From Streptococcus sp. Marseille-P6264 (GTDB lineage: Bacteria; Bacillota; Bacilli; Lactobacillales; Streptococcaceae): DNA of 64,000 nt. Positions 28,761 through 38,059 of this stretch are shown in pieces (the stretch's first letter is position 1; each line of letters opens with the position of its first letter). The translations under genes and the position numbers were made by a program. A model generated the notes under the pieces. The model was not told the origin of the DNA and did not search any database. It was given only the letters and a program-made list of their open reading frames with translations. Location: assembly GCF_902460355.1 (NCBI RefSeq), contig NZ_CABPTO010000001.1, positions 558,001-622,000 of the forward strand. The letters are read 5' to 3'.

Positions 28761-28796
28761 AAAAAGAAAACTCCACCAGATGACTCCAGTGAAGTT
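28761..28796 (-). terminator. Terminator after the ABC-2 export genes
   Basis: An imperfect stem, AACTTCACTGGA with TCTGGTGGAGTT, is followed by TTTCTTTTTG on the minus strand. Confidence 0.6.
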
Positions 28797-28801
28797 GCGA
28801 T

Positions 28802-30016
28802 TTATTTATATTTTAAAGCACGTTTGAAGGTCTTCCAAGCTCCCAAATCATCCGTCTGCAGGACAAGGCTGGAGTAAATACGCGCGATGAAGACTGTCAT
28901 GATAATCGCAAAAGCAGCTGTAATTCCTAGAGAAAGCCAAGCTTCCAAGCTGGTTGCATAACCATTGATAGCTCGGAAGGGCATGAAAAAGGTTGAGATG
29001 AAAGGAAGATAAGAACCAACCTTCAAAATCACATTATCTCCTGCTGCCCCCAAAGCTGAAACTCCCATAAAGCCGACTAAAATCAGCATGATAACTGGCG
29101 AAAGGACTTTTCCTGTATCTTCTGCTCGTGCCACCATTGAACCAAGAAAGGCTGACAAGACAACATACATAAAGATACTAACTGCTACAAAAGCTAGAGT
29201 ATTCAAAGACACAGCTTCTCCGATATACTGCTGAATGGCTGGATTGCTCTTCAAGACTTGGGATACAAGAGGAATGCTGTCCGCAAAGAGAAAGGCTGCC
29301 AGTCCACCAAGCACATAAATACCCAGATGGCTAAGAATCACTGCAAAAATTCCAATCATACGGGCATAGAAATAATCGGTCGCCTTAATACTGGAGAAGA
29401 TGACTTCCATGATTTTTGTGCCCTTTTCACTGGCCACATCTTGGGCAGTAACGCTGGCATAAGTAATCAAAATCATATAGAGCAGGAAGCCCAGCCCTAT
29501 TGCAGCAAAGGTCTGAACCATCTTCTTACTTTCTTTATTTTCATCAATTTTCTCTTCAAACTGGACTGTCCGTGCAAGAATTTGACTCTGCTCATCTGAC
29601 AAATCGGCCTGAGCCAAGTTTAAAGCCTGCTGGACTTGGATGAGGGAATTGGACAGAGCCATTTTCGTTGCAGCATTCATGCTGGTTTCTGCGTAGTAGG
29701 TGGCAGAAAGCTGTCCATCTCTTTCCTCAATCGTCAGATAGCCCGCGATTTTCTTATCTTTTACAGCCTGCTTGGCTGCAGTTTCATCTTTGTACTGAAA
29801 ACTCAGCTGATCTTCAGCTCTTAAAACTTCCCTGACAGAATCAAGCTGGGTCAGAACTGCTACCTTTTGAGAGGAAGCCATAGAGCTTCCCTGCAGATAA
29901 CCAATCCCCAAGCTCAGCCCAAGAAAGAGGAAAGGAGACAAGACCATAAAGACAAAACTCCAAGACTTGACATGACGAAGGTAGGTTTCTTTGATGACGA
30001 TTAACATTTGTTTCAT
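28802..30016 (-). CDS. ABC-2 type export permease
   Basis: This 404-residue membrane subunit has one N-terminal helix (20-42), a large extracytoplasmic domain (about 45-170) and five or six C-terminal helices. This is the ABC2_membrane_3 layout, as in NatB. It forms an exporter with the ATPase encoded just upstream; their frames overlap by four bases (ATGA). The substrate is unknown: Na+ extrusion, drugs and lipids are all possible for this family. Confidence 0.87.
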   Translation of the reverse strand: MKQMLIVIKETYLRHVKSWSFVFMVLSPFLFLGLSLGIGYLQGSSMASSQKVAVLTQLDSVREVLRAEDQLSFQYKDETAAKQAVKDKKIAGYLTIEERDGQLSATYYAETSMNAATKMALSNSLIQVQQALNLAQADLSDEQSQILARTVQFEEKIDENKESKKMVQTFAAIGLGFLLYMILITYASVTAQDVASEKGTKIMEVIFSSIKATDYFYARMIGIFAVILSHLGIYVLGGLAAFLFADSIPLVSQVLKSNPAIQQYIGEAVSLNTLAFVAVSIFMYVVLSAFLGSMVARAEDTGKVLSPVIMLILVGFMGVSALGAAGDNVILKVGSYLPFISTFFMPFRAINGYATSLEAWLSLGITAAFAIIMTVFIARIYSSLVLQTDDLGAWKTFKRALKYK

Positions 30017-30906
30017 ACTACCACCCCTGATTCTAATTTGAAAATTTCATCAATTGTCGGTGCCTGCTGGTCAAAAGTTGCCACATAGCTTCCCTGAGTC
30101 AAGCGATCAAACAATTCAGGACCCGCTGTTTCGTCGTCCAAAATCAATTTCCAGATTCCTTGCTTGGTCTGCGTCGCCTTGACAACATGAGGCAGGGCTT
30201 CTAATTCAGCCTGAGACAGGTCACTTGAGACGAAAAGACGAGTCTTGCCATATTGGTTGCGGACTGCCTGTACATCGCCATTGAGAACCACTTGCCCGTC
30301 ACGAATCATCAGGACATCATCGCACAGCTCTTCCACATTTGTCATGACATGATCCGAGAAGATAATCGTCGCTCCGCGCTTTTTCTCCTCAACAATGACT
30401 TCCTTCAGGATTTCAGTATTGACAGGATCCAGACCGCTGAAGGGCTCATCTAAGATGATCAAGTCTGGCTCATGCAAGAGCGTGATAATCAGCTGAACCT
30501 TTTGCTGGTTCCCCTTGGACAAACTCTTGATTTTGTCGGTTAATTTCCCCTTGACCTGGAGCTTTTCCATCCACTGGGGCAGTTTTTCTTTGACAACAGC
30601 TGTCGGCACACCCTTTAGATTTGCCAGATAGCGCACTTGCTCAAAGACCGTCAGCTTGGGCATCAGGCTTCTTTCCTCAGGCAGATAGCCAATCCTATTA
30701 TAGGTCTCCTGCTTGATAGCCTGCCCTTCGAAACGAATCTCTCCACTATAGTCTAGGAAGCGCAAAATACTGTGAAAAATCGTTGTTTTCCCAGCACCGT
30801 TTTTCCCAATCAAACCAAGGATATGCCCCGGCTTGGCTTCAAAATCAATACCGAACAACACTTGCTTTTGCCCAAAACTTTTTTCTAGTTTTTCTACATG
30901 CAGCAT
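30013..30906 (-). CDS. ABC transporter ATP-binding protein (NatA-like)
   Basis: This 297-residue ATPase has Walker A GLIGKNGAGKTT (near 33), signature LSKGNQQKVQL (near 133) and Walker B LIILDEPFSGLDP (near 154), then the switch His in IFSDHVMTNVEE. A C-terminal extension of about 80 residues follows, typical of ABC-2 exporters. AGGAGG precedes the ATG. It is coupled to the permease gene. Confidence 0.93.
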   Translation of the reverse strand: MLHVEKLEKSFGQKQVLFGIDFEAKPGHILGLIGKNGAGKTTIFHSILRFLDYSGEIRFEGQAIKQETYNRIGYLPEERSLMPKLTVFEQVRYLANLKGVPTAVVKEKLPQWMEKLQVKGKLTDKIKSLSKGNQQKVQLIITLLHEPDLIILDEPFSGLDPVNTEILKEVIVEEKKRGATIIFSDHVMTNVEELCDDVLMIRDGQVVLNGDVQAVRNQYGKTRLFVSSDLSQAELEALPHVVKATQTKQGIWKLILDDETAGPELFDRLTQGSYVATFDQQAPTIDEIFKLESGVVV

Positions 30907-31047
30907 ATGAAACCTCCTGTTATGATACTAAGATTATTATACTACTTTGAAAGCAGTTTTTCATCTTTTTGTCTCACCATACAAGAAATTTTCTCTCTAT
31001 TTTTCATAAATAGAATATGAAACTCACTCGAGCTAGCACCACAAAAA

Positions 31048-31069
31048 AATGAGGCTCGAAAACCTCATT
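31048..31069 (-). terminator. Terminator after corA
   Basis: AATGAGG pairs with CCTCATT, followed by TTTTTT on the minus strand, right after the stop. Confidence 0.85.
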
Positions 31070-31086
31070 CGTTTAATGTATTTTAT

Positions 31087-31998
31087 TCATCGCTCTTTAT
31101 TGACCACCCAGTTGAGGAGCTTGGTCAGAAGAACCCAAAGAACAATACTGATGGTGACAATGTAAAGCCAAGCATTCTTGTCCGTTGCCCAAGGCAGGGG
31201 GACATTCATACCAAAGAAGCCAGTGATGACTGCTAGAACTGCCAGAAGAACCGAAATAATGGTCAAGACAGTCAAATTATCATTCAGATTGTTGTTCAGG
31301 ATATTATTGTAGGAGCCCGAAAGCTGGCTAAGAACCTGAGCAATCAAATCCGTCATTGACACCAGCTGACGTGCCTCAATCATGGCATCTTCAAACTGCT
31401 CGGTTTCTAGTTCATCAAAGCCACGATAAACAGCATGTCTCTTGATGTGCTCCAGAAGTATAGTATTTTGCTTGGATGCCGCCACCAGATAGACCATGGA
31501 GGTTTCCAAGTCGGAGAGGGCAAACAAGTGCTTTTTAGTCGTTTTCTGACGCAAAAGTCGGTTAATCTCATCCTTGCGCTTGTCCATCTGCTCAATGACC
31601 GGATAGTAGGAATTGGAAATCAACTCCAGACTGGCAAAAAGAAACTTATAGACCGACACAGGCTCATGATTCTCCGTGTAGGCTTTCATTATATCGACCA
31701 CATAGGCATTGTCTTGATTGCTGATCGTGATGAGACGGTCCTGCTGTACCACGAAAGTCATCGGAATGGTCTCATAGTAGTCCTTCTCTGTCGCTAAATT
31801 CAGCACATTATAGATGAAAAGAACCGTTCCATTCTCACGATTGTAGTCCATGTGAGCTCGCTCGTTTTTATCCAGCGCATACTCGATAGTTTCAAGGTCG
31901 ATATTATAATCCTGATAAATCTGTCCATTCTTTTTAACATCATCTGAGTCAATGTTGATCCAGATAGATTGGTCTTTTAGTTTTCTTTCCAGAAACAT
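31087..31998 (-). CDS. corA: CorA family magnesium/divalent cation channel
   Basis: CorA is a pentameric Mg2+ channel. The 303 residues have a large acidic cytoplasmic N-terminal domain and two C-terminal membrane helices (about 240-262 and 275-295). The selectivity motif GMN (FFGMNVPLP) lies between them. A short basic tail follows. AAAGGAG precedes the ATG. It stands alone, with the modular hairpin region upstream in its leader side. Confidence 0.93.
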   Translation of the reverse strand: MFLERKLKDQSIWINIDSDDVKKNGQIYQDYNIDLETIEYALDKNERAHMDYNRENGTVLFIYNVLNLATEKDYYETIPMTFVVQQDRLITISNQDNAYVVDIMKAYTENHEPVSVYKFLFASLELISNSYYPVIEQMDKRKDEINRLLRQKTTKKHLFALSDLETSMVYLVAASKQNTILLEHIKRHAVYRGFDELETEQFEDAMIEARQLVSMTDLIAQVLSQLSGSYNNILNNNLNDNLTVLTIISVLLAVLAVITGFFGMNVPLPWATDKNAWLYIVTISIVLWVLLTKLLNWVVNKER

Positions 31999-32173
31999 AG
32001 AACTCCTTTCTGGGATCTAGAATGATTGTCTAATAGCTCACGCCTAATGTCCACACTTAGCCTCATAGCCAAAACTCCTATGTCCTGGCAAGAAAGCCAG
32101 CAAATCAATATCGTCTTTTAAATATAGCTGTAAGGAAGTTAGCTAAATCAAGTCACTAGCTACGACACGAAGA

Positions 32174-32427
32174 GGCGAAAACGATTATTGTTCACCGATG
32201 AGTTAGTGAGGTAGGTAGGCACTGCGCTTATTTCCTAGTGAAGTGTTTAGGTAAACCGCCATAGCGGTTACCGATTTTTACACCACGACACGGAGTTTGG
32301 CAAATCGATTTCATTTGCCAAATGTAGTTAGATAGCTTGACTGCGACGACGTAAAGTTTTACGAATCGATACTATTCGTATAACTTTACTAGTGAAGCGT
32401 TTAGGTAAGCCGCCATAGCGGTTACCG
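32174..32427. repeat. Modular hairpin repeat array between prfC and corA
   Basis: Two module types alternate. Type A has a CGACACG-like flank, a self-complementary arm pair and a 7-base loop starting CGAT. Copies are at 32174-32196 (decayed arms), 32296-32322 (arms TTTGGCAAAT/ATTTGCCAAA) and 32351-32389 (16-base arms from GTAAAG). Type B is a 38-base direct repeat present at 32236-32273 and 32390-32427, differing at two positions and holding a GGTAA-CCGC/GCGGTTACC hairpin. There is no ORF inside. The rest of the 471-base gap (31999-32173, 32428-32469) shows only a small GCAAC/GTTGC hairpin. Confidence 0.85.
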
Positions 32428-32469
32428 TCAAATGACAGCAACTCTCTGTTGCTAGTTATTTGTAACGAT

Positions 32470-34014
32470 TTACATCTTCTCTTCTAACTCTACATCTGGA
32501 TACTTATCCGCAAACCAGCGGAGGGCAAAGTCATTTTCAAAGAGGAAGACTGGTTGGTCGAAACGGTCCTTGGCCAAGATATTGCGGCTTGAGGACATCC
32601 GTTCATCCAAGTCCTCTGGCTTGATCCAACGAACTGTCTTTTTACCCATTGGAGTCATGACAACTTCAGCGTTGTACTCCCCTTCCATACGGTGCTTGAA
32701 AACTTCAAACTGGAGTTGGCCGACGGCGCCCAGCATGTACTCGCCTGTTTGGTAATTCTTATAAAGCTGAATGGCTCCCTCTTGAACCAACTGCTCAATC
32801 CCCTTGTGGAAGGATTTTTGCTTCATGACGTTCTTAGCAGAAACTTTCATGAAAATCTCAGGTGTAAAGGTGGGCAGTGGTTCAAATTCAAACTTATTTT
32901 TTCCAACCGTCAAGGTGTCCCCAACTTGATAAGTACCGGTATCGTAAACTCCGATAATATCTCCTGCTACGGCATTGGTTACATTCTCACGACTTTCCGC
33001 CATAAACTGAGTAACATTCGACAGTTTGGCAGCCTTACCAGTACGAGGCAGGTTGACACTCATGCCTCGCTCAAATTCACCCGATACGATACGGACAAAA
33101 GCGATACGGTCTCGGTGACGAGGATCCATGTTGGCTTGGATTTTAAAGACGAATCCTGAGAAATCCTTATCATAAGGATCCACAATTTCACCATCTGTTT
33201 TCTTGTGTCCGTGTGGTTCTGGAGCAAATTTCAAGAAAGTTTCAAGGAAGGTCTGCACACCAAAGTTAGTAAGAGCTGAACCAAAGAAGACCGGAGTTAG
33301 CTCACCAGCTAAAATAGCTTCCTCTGAGAACTCATTTCCTGCTTCCTTCAGGAGCTCAATGTCATCCTTGACTTGCTCATAGAAAGGATTGCTGGCAAAA
33401 AGTTTGTCCCCATCTTCCAGACTAGCAAAACGCTCATCCCCTTTATAGAGCTCCAAGCGTTGGTTATAGAGGTCATATAAGCCCTCAAAGGCCTTCCCCA
33501 TCCCGATTGGCCAGTTCATGGGATAGCTGGCAATGCCCAAAACTTCTTCCAATTCTTGCAAGAGGTCCAGTGGCTCACGACCATCACGGTCTAGCTTGTT
33601 CATAAAGGTAAAGACAGGGATTCCACGGTGTTTCACAACTTCAAACAATTTCTTGGTTTGGGCCTCGATACCCTTGGCAGAGTCCACGACCATGACCGCA
33701 GCATCCACCGCCATCAAGGTCCGATAGGTATCTTCTGAGAAGTCCTCGTGCCCTGGTGTGTCTAGGATATTGACGCGTTTGCCGTCGTAGTCAAATTGCA
33801 TAACAGATGAAGTGACCGAAATCCCACGTTGTTTCTCGATATCCATCCAGTCAGACTTAGCAAAGTTACCCGTCTTTTTCCCCTTGACTGTACCAGCCTC
33901 ACGAATCTCGCCTCCAAAGTAGAGCAACTGCTCAGTAATAGTTGTTTTCCCCGCGTCCGGGTGGGAGATAATGGCAAAGGTACGTCGTTTCTTAATTTCT
34001 TCTTGTAAAGTCAT
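32470..34014 (-). CDS. prfC: Peptide chain release factor 3
   Basis: RF3 is a GTPase that removes RF1/RF2 from the ribosome after termination. The 514 residues show the G-domain motifs [14 protein letters not shown] (G1, near 19), [12 protein letters not shown] (G3, near 85) and [10 protein letters not shown] (G4, near 140), followed by translation factor domains II and III. The length fits bacterial RF3 and not EF-G. The ATG is preceded by GAAGAAG. Confidence 0.97.
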   Translation of the reverse strand: MTLQEEIKKRRTFAIISHPDAGKTTITEQLLYFGGEIREAGTVKGKKTGNFAKSDWMDIEKQRGISVTSSVMQFDYDGKRVNILDTPGHEDFSEDTYRTLMAVDAAVMVVDSAKGIEAQTKKLFEVVKHRGIPVFTFMNKLDRDGREPLDLLQELEEVLGIASYPMNWPIGMGKAFEGLYDLYNQRLELYKGDERFASLEDGDKLFASNPFYEQVKDDIELLKEAGNEFSEEAILAGELTPVFFGSALTNFGVQTFLETFLKFAPEPHGHKKTDGEIVDPYDKDFSGFVFKIQANMDPRHRDRIAFVRIVSGEFERGMSVNLPRTGKAAKLSNVTQFMAESRENVTNAVAGDIIGVYDTGTYQVGDTLTVGKNKFEFEPLPTFTPEIFMKVSAKNVMKQKSFHKGIEQLVQEGAIQLYKNYQTGEYMLGAVGQLQFEVFKHRMEGEYNAEVVMTPMGKKTVRWIKPEDLDERMSSSRNILAKDRFDQPVFLFENDFALRWFADKYPDVELEEKM

Positions 34015-34264
34015 CTTCTTCTCTTTCTTTTCCTTTTGGATAATGGTGAATGTCAGTATTTTTATTTTTTACATTGGAATATTCTAATCCTTTCAACCTA
34101 CCTATTATAGCGGATTTAGCGCTTTTTTTCAATTATATAAGAAAGATAAAAATCGCCCTTGCCAGCGATTCTATTCTTTATATTTGGCTAACTTATCTTA
34201 AGATCTGACAATGACACTACTAAAAAGGAAAATTACAAAGATTAAGATTAAAATCAGATTTAAG

Positions 34265-34293
34265 AAAAGTCCTGCCAAATAAACTTGACAGGA
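34265..34293 (-). terminator. Terminator after the first YwaF-like gene
   Basis: TCCTGTCA pairs with TGGCAGGA (one mismatch), followed by CTTTTC on the minus strand. The gap 34015-34264 is AT-rich and otherwise unremarkable. Confidence 0.6.
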
Positions 34294-34309
34294 GCTATAA
34301 AATGCAATA

Positions 34310-34990
34310 TTAAACAATTTCTAGCTGCTTTTTCCAGCGTTTCTTAAATATTTCATCAAAAAGAAGCAAGGTAGCGGACAAAATAATCGACACAGCTAAA
34401 TATTTTACTAAAAGATTATGCTGACTGATAAAAGGCGGACTTTTTAGCAGACCGTAATTCCCACCCGTCACTTGATTGACAGCGACAAGAAAGGCATCGA
34501 GCACAAAAGTATAGAGAACAATCATGTATTTCTTGAGCTGGGTCTTATCGTAGTGATTCATCAGATAAATCAGGGAATTAACCAAGAGGGCATAGTGACC
34601 AATCAGGAAAGAGAAGATGGTAATATGCGGGAAATCATAAGGATCAAAGACTGGATAGCCGAGGGCGAAGACTGCTCCGCTGGCTCCTAAAAGAGCGAAA
34701 TACTGCTTGCTGGGCCATTTATCTGGCAGAAAGACCACCGCAAACATGGCCAAGCGGCAATGGTACAAAGGCAGACTATTTGCCAGAGGGAGCTGAAAAC
34801 CCACATACCAGCTATAAAGAACTGCCAGTTGGCACAACTGAAGAATTTTCATGCTTTTTACAAAGCTAGGATTCTTATGGTATTTTATCGATGCGTAGAC
34901 AGACAGCAAAAGCAATGCCATCATCAAAGAGTAGGCCAAAGCTGAAACAAAGGGCGGTTCAGTTTGGTTGGTAGTCAAAAAATGATGCAT
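34310..34990 (-). CDS. YwaF/TIGR02206 family membrane protein (copy 1)
   Basis: This 226-residue polytopic protein has about seven hydrophobic segments and belongs to the YwaF family of unknown function. Shared family features are the TEPP segment at the N terminus, SLPLYHCRLAMF with the His-Cys-Arg triplet near residue 75, FPHITIFSFLIGHYALL and the GGNYGLLKSPP loop. The neighbouring gene at 35099 is a paralogue with the same motifs. The role is unknown. Confidence 0.85.
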   Translation of the reverse strand: MHHFLTTNQTEPPFVSALAYSLMMALLLLSVYASIKYHKNPSFVKSMKILQLCQLAVLYSWYVGFQLPLANSLPLYHCRLAMFAVVFLPDKWPSKQYFALLGASGAVFALGYPVFDPYDFPHITIFSFLIGHYALLVNSLIYLMNHYDKTQLKKYMIVLYTFVLDAFLVAVNQVTGGNYGLLKSPPFISQHNLLVKYLAVSIILSATLLLFDEIFKKRWKKQLEIV

Positions 34991-35098
34991 CCAGTTTCCT
35001 TTCTACTTTTAAAATCTGTATGTTCAAACTCGCAGTCAGCTTGAAAATCTAGGCAGAATTTTTCTAGTTACCAGAGAAATCATTTCCTCTTCCAATCT

Positions 35099-35791
35099 TT
35101 ATTGGATCAATCGCTCTGCCTGTCTTTCCTTCATTTCTTTGAACAAGTAAGAAAATAGAAGCAAGGCCGTCGCTAAGACCACAGACACAATCATATAATT
35201 CCCAAGCATACCATGATCTCCTACCAGAGGCGGATCCTTTAAGAAACCGTAGTTGCCCCCGAATGCAATATTTCCAAGCAAGATGAGGAAGTCTAAGCCA
35301 AAGGTAATTTCTACGATACGGCGATAGGACAAATTAAGTCTATCATAATGCTTCATCAGGTAGATAATCGAATTGCCTAACAGGGCCAAATGACCGATGA
35401 AAAACGAAAATAGGGTTATATGCGGAAATGAATAGGGATCTAAAATCGGATAGACAATAGCGCAAATCGGTCCAAATACTCCCAATAAGGCGAAATATTG
35501 CTTATAAGCTACTTTATCTGGCAGTAGCAAGACAGCAAACATAGCGACTCGGCAATGGTACAAGGGGAGACTCTCCGACAAAGGCTCCTGAATAACCAAG
35601 TACCAGCCATACAAAGAGACTAATTGCACGATTTGGGCAACTCTAAAAAAAGTCTGTACTTTCTTTCGCTCAAAAAAACGACTGGCAACATAGATGACAG
35701 ACACTAGGCTCATCAAGAGCAGAATATAAGCAAAAGGCGTCATCACAGGCGGTTCTGTTTTGTGACTAGTAAAAAAATCTAGTAAATTCAT
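35099..35791 (-). CDS. YwaF/TIGR02206 family membrane protein (copy 2)
   Basis: This 230-residue paralogue of the adjacent protein has the same order of motifs: TEPPVMTPFAY, SLPLYHCRVAMF, FPHITLFSFFIGHLALLGNS and GGNYGFLKDPP. About seven membrane helices are predicted. Both genes read in the same direction with a 108-base gap, so they look like a tandem duplication that has since diverged widely. Confidence 0.85.
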   Translation of the reverse strand: MNLLDFFTSHKTEPPVMTPFAYILLLMSLVSVIYVASRFFERKKVQTFFRVAQIVQLVSLYGWYLVIQEPLSESLPLYHCRVAMFAVLLLPDKVAYKQYFALLGVFGPICAIVYPILDPYSFPHITLFSFFIGHLALLGNSIIYLMKHYDRLNLSYRRIVEITFGLDFLILLGNIAFGGNYGFLKDPPLVGDHGMLGNYMIVSVVLATALLLFSYLFKEMKERQAERLIQ

Positions 35792-35983
35792 CTTTCAAAT
35801 TTTCATCCTAATAAATAATTTTTAAGGACACGGGCTTGCTCTTCCTAGCAAAGTCCTTAATTTTTCTCAAAAAGTTTTTCAACTTTCTAGAGGTAATAGC
35901 TTCTGGCCCTTATAACTCTGGACAGATTGAGCTAGATTATCTGGTCTATTGGATATAAGCATCCAATCAGCATCAACTTCAAT

Positions 35984-36595
35984 CTAGTCTATATATTGTT
36001 CTTGCTGATTCTGATAAATATCCCAGAGAAGTTGCATCTGCTCTTTTGTTATCCTTTTCTCGGATAGAAGAGGCAAATCCTGTTGATCAAAGAAACTCAA
36101 CTCAGCGATTTCTAAATTGGGCTGAAAATCTCCCTCTTTCAGCTGACATTCAAACACGAGCTTGACGTACTGCTTACTTTGTGGCTGAAATTTATTGCTA
36201 TCAAAGACAGCCAGCAAGCGTACTACGCTAGCTTGAAATCCCGTTTCTTCCTGAATTTCTTTTACAATATTTTCTTTGGGAGATAAGCCTACTTCGCAGA
36301 AACCACCCGGCAGAGCCCATGTCTCCTCTTGCTGTCCTCGTACTAGACAAATCTTGCCCTGCTGAACGATAAAAGCTCGGACATCGACCAAAGGAGTCGC
36401 ATAAAAATCTGTCGGTCGGAGCAAGTCAGACAGCTCATCCGGTTCCAGATGACCGGTCTCGCTGAGCAACTGATTCAGATTTTCTCTGATATCCGCATAG
36501 CGTTCTCGATCAAAGTCACTGGCAGCAAAAGACAAACCTGTATCCGTTATAGCCAGCAGTCGTTGCAGAATTAAAGCTGTATCACTTGTCCCCAT
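35984..36595 (-). CDS. NUDIX hydrolase with N-terminal helical domain
   Basis: This 203-residue protein has an N-terminal helical domain (1-60, NUDIX_N2-like) and a NUDIX domain. The Nudix box is GGFCEVGLSPKENIVKEIQEETGF near residue 97, with the essential REXXEE written here as KEIQEET. Family members with this layout hydrolyse ADP-ribose or similar nucleoside diphosphates. The substrate is not determined by sequence. The ATG overlaps the end of murF by 14 bases, so the two are co-translated. Confidence 0.85.
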   Translation of the reverse strand: MGTSDTALILQRLLAITDTGLSFAASDFDRERYADIRENLNQLLSETGHLEPDELSDLLRPTDFYATPLVDVRAFIVQQGKICLVRGQQEETWALPGGFCEVGLSPKENIVKEIQEETGFQASVVRLLAVFDSNKFQPQSKQYVKLVFECQLKEGDFQPNLEIAELSFFDQQDLPLLSEKRITKEQMQLLWDIYQNQQEQYID

Positions 36596-37955
36596 GCTCC
36601 AAGGCCTCCACTAGTTTATCCAACTTCATCGAATTACTGCCCTTGAGCAAGATTTGGTCGGCTGATTGCAACCAAGTCTTAACGGTCTTGATCAAATCTT
36701 CAAACTGATCCTTGTCACTATTTTTGACAAAATAATGTACTCGATTTGATGGGTAGATTTCCCGAGCATAGATGTAGAGGGCTTCCATATCCTCTCCATA
36801 GAGAAAAAGATCGGTGATAATCTCTGGATTGAGACTGGTAATCATGGCTCCGTGCATCAGCTTGGAGTCAGCTCCCAGCTCCTTCATATCAGCCAAGACT
36901 GCAGCCTTGCGGCCGCCCTGACTAGCTGGAATAGCTGAGAAGGTTTCAAGAATCAAGCGCATAGCTGTTGGATTGGCATTGTAAACATCTGACAGGATAT
37001 CGGCCCCATTAGCCGCCTTCTTCCACTCGGTTCGATTGCGGGTCAATTCCAGCTGGGCAAAGGCCTGACGAATTGCCGACTCACTGACACCCTCCTGCAA
37101 GGCTACGTAAGAGGCGATCATAGCGTTGGTCGCATTGTATTTGCCAGTCACGGGCAAGTCAATCGCCTGCTCCAGAAAATTCGCTTCAAAGGTCAAGCTG
37201 TCTTTGCGCTCTTCTAGACGAGTCAGACAAATATCTGCATCGGGACCAAAGCGAATCACTTTTTGCTGGTCTGGCAGAAAATCATTAACGATCTTATCAG
37301 CTGGAGCCAAGAGCAGACCGCCTTTCTTCATGCCATCTGCAATTTGCATCTTTCCTTTGGCAATTTCCGTACGGCTTCCGAAAAATTCTAAGTGAGCTTC
37401 GCCAACCAAGGTCACAATGCCCGTTTTAGGCTTAGCAATTTCAGACAGAAGATGGATATCTCCCAAATGATCCTGTCCCATTTCCAAAACTAGCTTTTCT
37501 GTGTCGTCTGGCATGTGGAGCACCGTGTAGGGCAGGCCGATTTCATTATTATAGTTGCCCTGGGTTTTATAGGTTTTGTAGCTAGTAGCCAGTAGCTGAG
37601 CCAGCATATCCTTGGTTGTAGTCTTCCCATTGGATCCCGTCACAGCGAGCACATCTACGCCTGTCTTTTCCAGATAGTATTGAGCCAAAGCTTGAAAGGC
37701 CGCGAGCACATCATCGACCAAAATATAGGGTCCTTCTGCTACCGGACGCTCAGACAAGGTAGCCGCAGCTCCCTGAGCAAAGGCTGTCGCGATAAAGTCA
37801 TGTCCGTCACGCGCGCCCTTAAGCGGGATAAAAAGATCCCCCGTCTCAATCAAACGGCTGTCAAATTCAGCATTTCTAAAAGTCACATTTTCAAACTGAC
37901 TGACATCATTTTTGGCAGCCAAGACTTCTGCTATTTCATATAAATCTAATTTCAT
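36582..37955 (-). CDS. murF: UDP-N-acetylmuramoyl-tripeptide-D-alanyl-D-alanine ligase
   Basis: MurF adds D-Ala-D-Ala to the UDP-MurNAc tripeptide, the last cytoplasmic step of the peptidoglycan precursor. The 457 residues include the ATP loop AVTGSNGKTTTKDM near 105 and the central-domain block LEMGQDHLGDI near 155. The C-terminal Mur ligase domain has SDVYNANPTAMR near 335. It lies downstream of ddl, its substrate supplier, as in other streptococci. Confidence 0.97.
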   Translation of the reverse strand: MKLDLYEIAEVLAAKNDVSQFENVTFRNAEFDSRLIETGDLFIPLKGARDGHDFIATAFAQGAAATLSERPVAEGPYILVDDVLAAFQALAQYYLEKTGVDVLAVTGSNGKTTTKDMLAQLLATSYKTYKTQGNYNNEIGLPYTVLHMPDDTEKLVLEMGQDHLGDIHLLSEIAKPKTGIVTLVGEAHLEFFGSRTEIAKGKMQIADGMKKGGLLLAPADKIVNDFLPDQQKVIRFGPDADICLTRLEERKDSLTFEANFLEQAIDLPVTGKYNATNAMIASYVALQEGVSESAIRQAFAQLELTRNRTEWKKAANGADILSDVYNANPTAMRLILETFSAIPASQGGRKAAVLADMKELGADSKLMHGAMITSLNPEIITDLFLYGEDMEALYIYAREIYPSNRVHYFVKNSDKDQFEDLIKTVKTWLQSADQILLKGSNSMKLDKLVEALEHGDK

Positions 37956-38059
37956 ATTTTTAACTCATTTTTCCGCTTTTTCCCAAAAAAGAAGGGAGTG
38001 AGGCCAAACTCAATGTTGAACATTCAGTCTGTCAGCTCAGTCCCTCTATTATATCATAT

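Noticed and set aside
32373-32380. TACGAATA, the ComX cin-box core, on the minus strand upstream of corA
   Set aside because: It lies inside the arm of a repeat hairpin, about 380 bases from corA, with no matching -25 element, and corA is not a known late competence gene. Likely coincidence of the arm sequence.
34310-35791. Possibility that the two YwaF-like genes are pieces of one frameshifted gene
   Set aside because: Each has a full set of motifs, its own start and stop, and a full-length helix count, so they are paralogues and not fragments.
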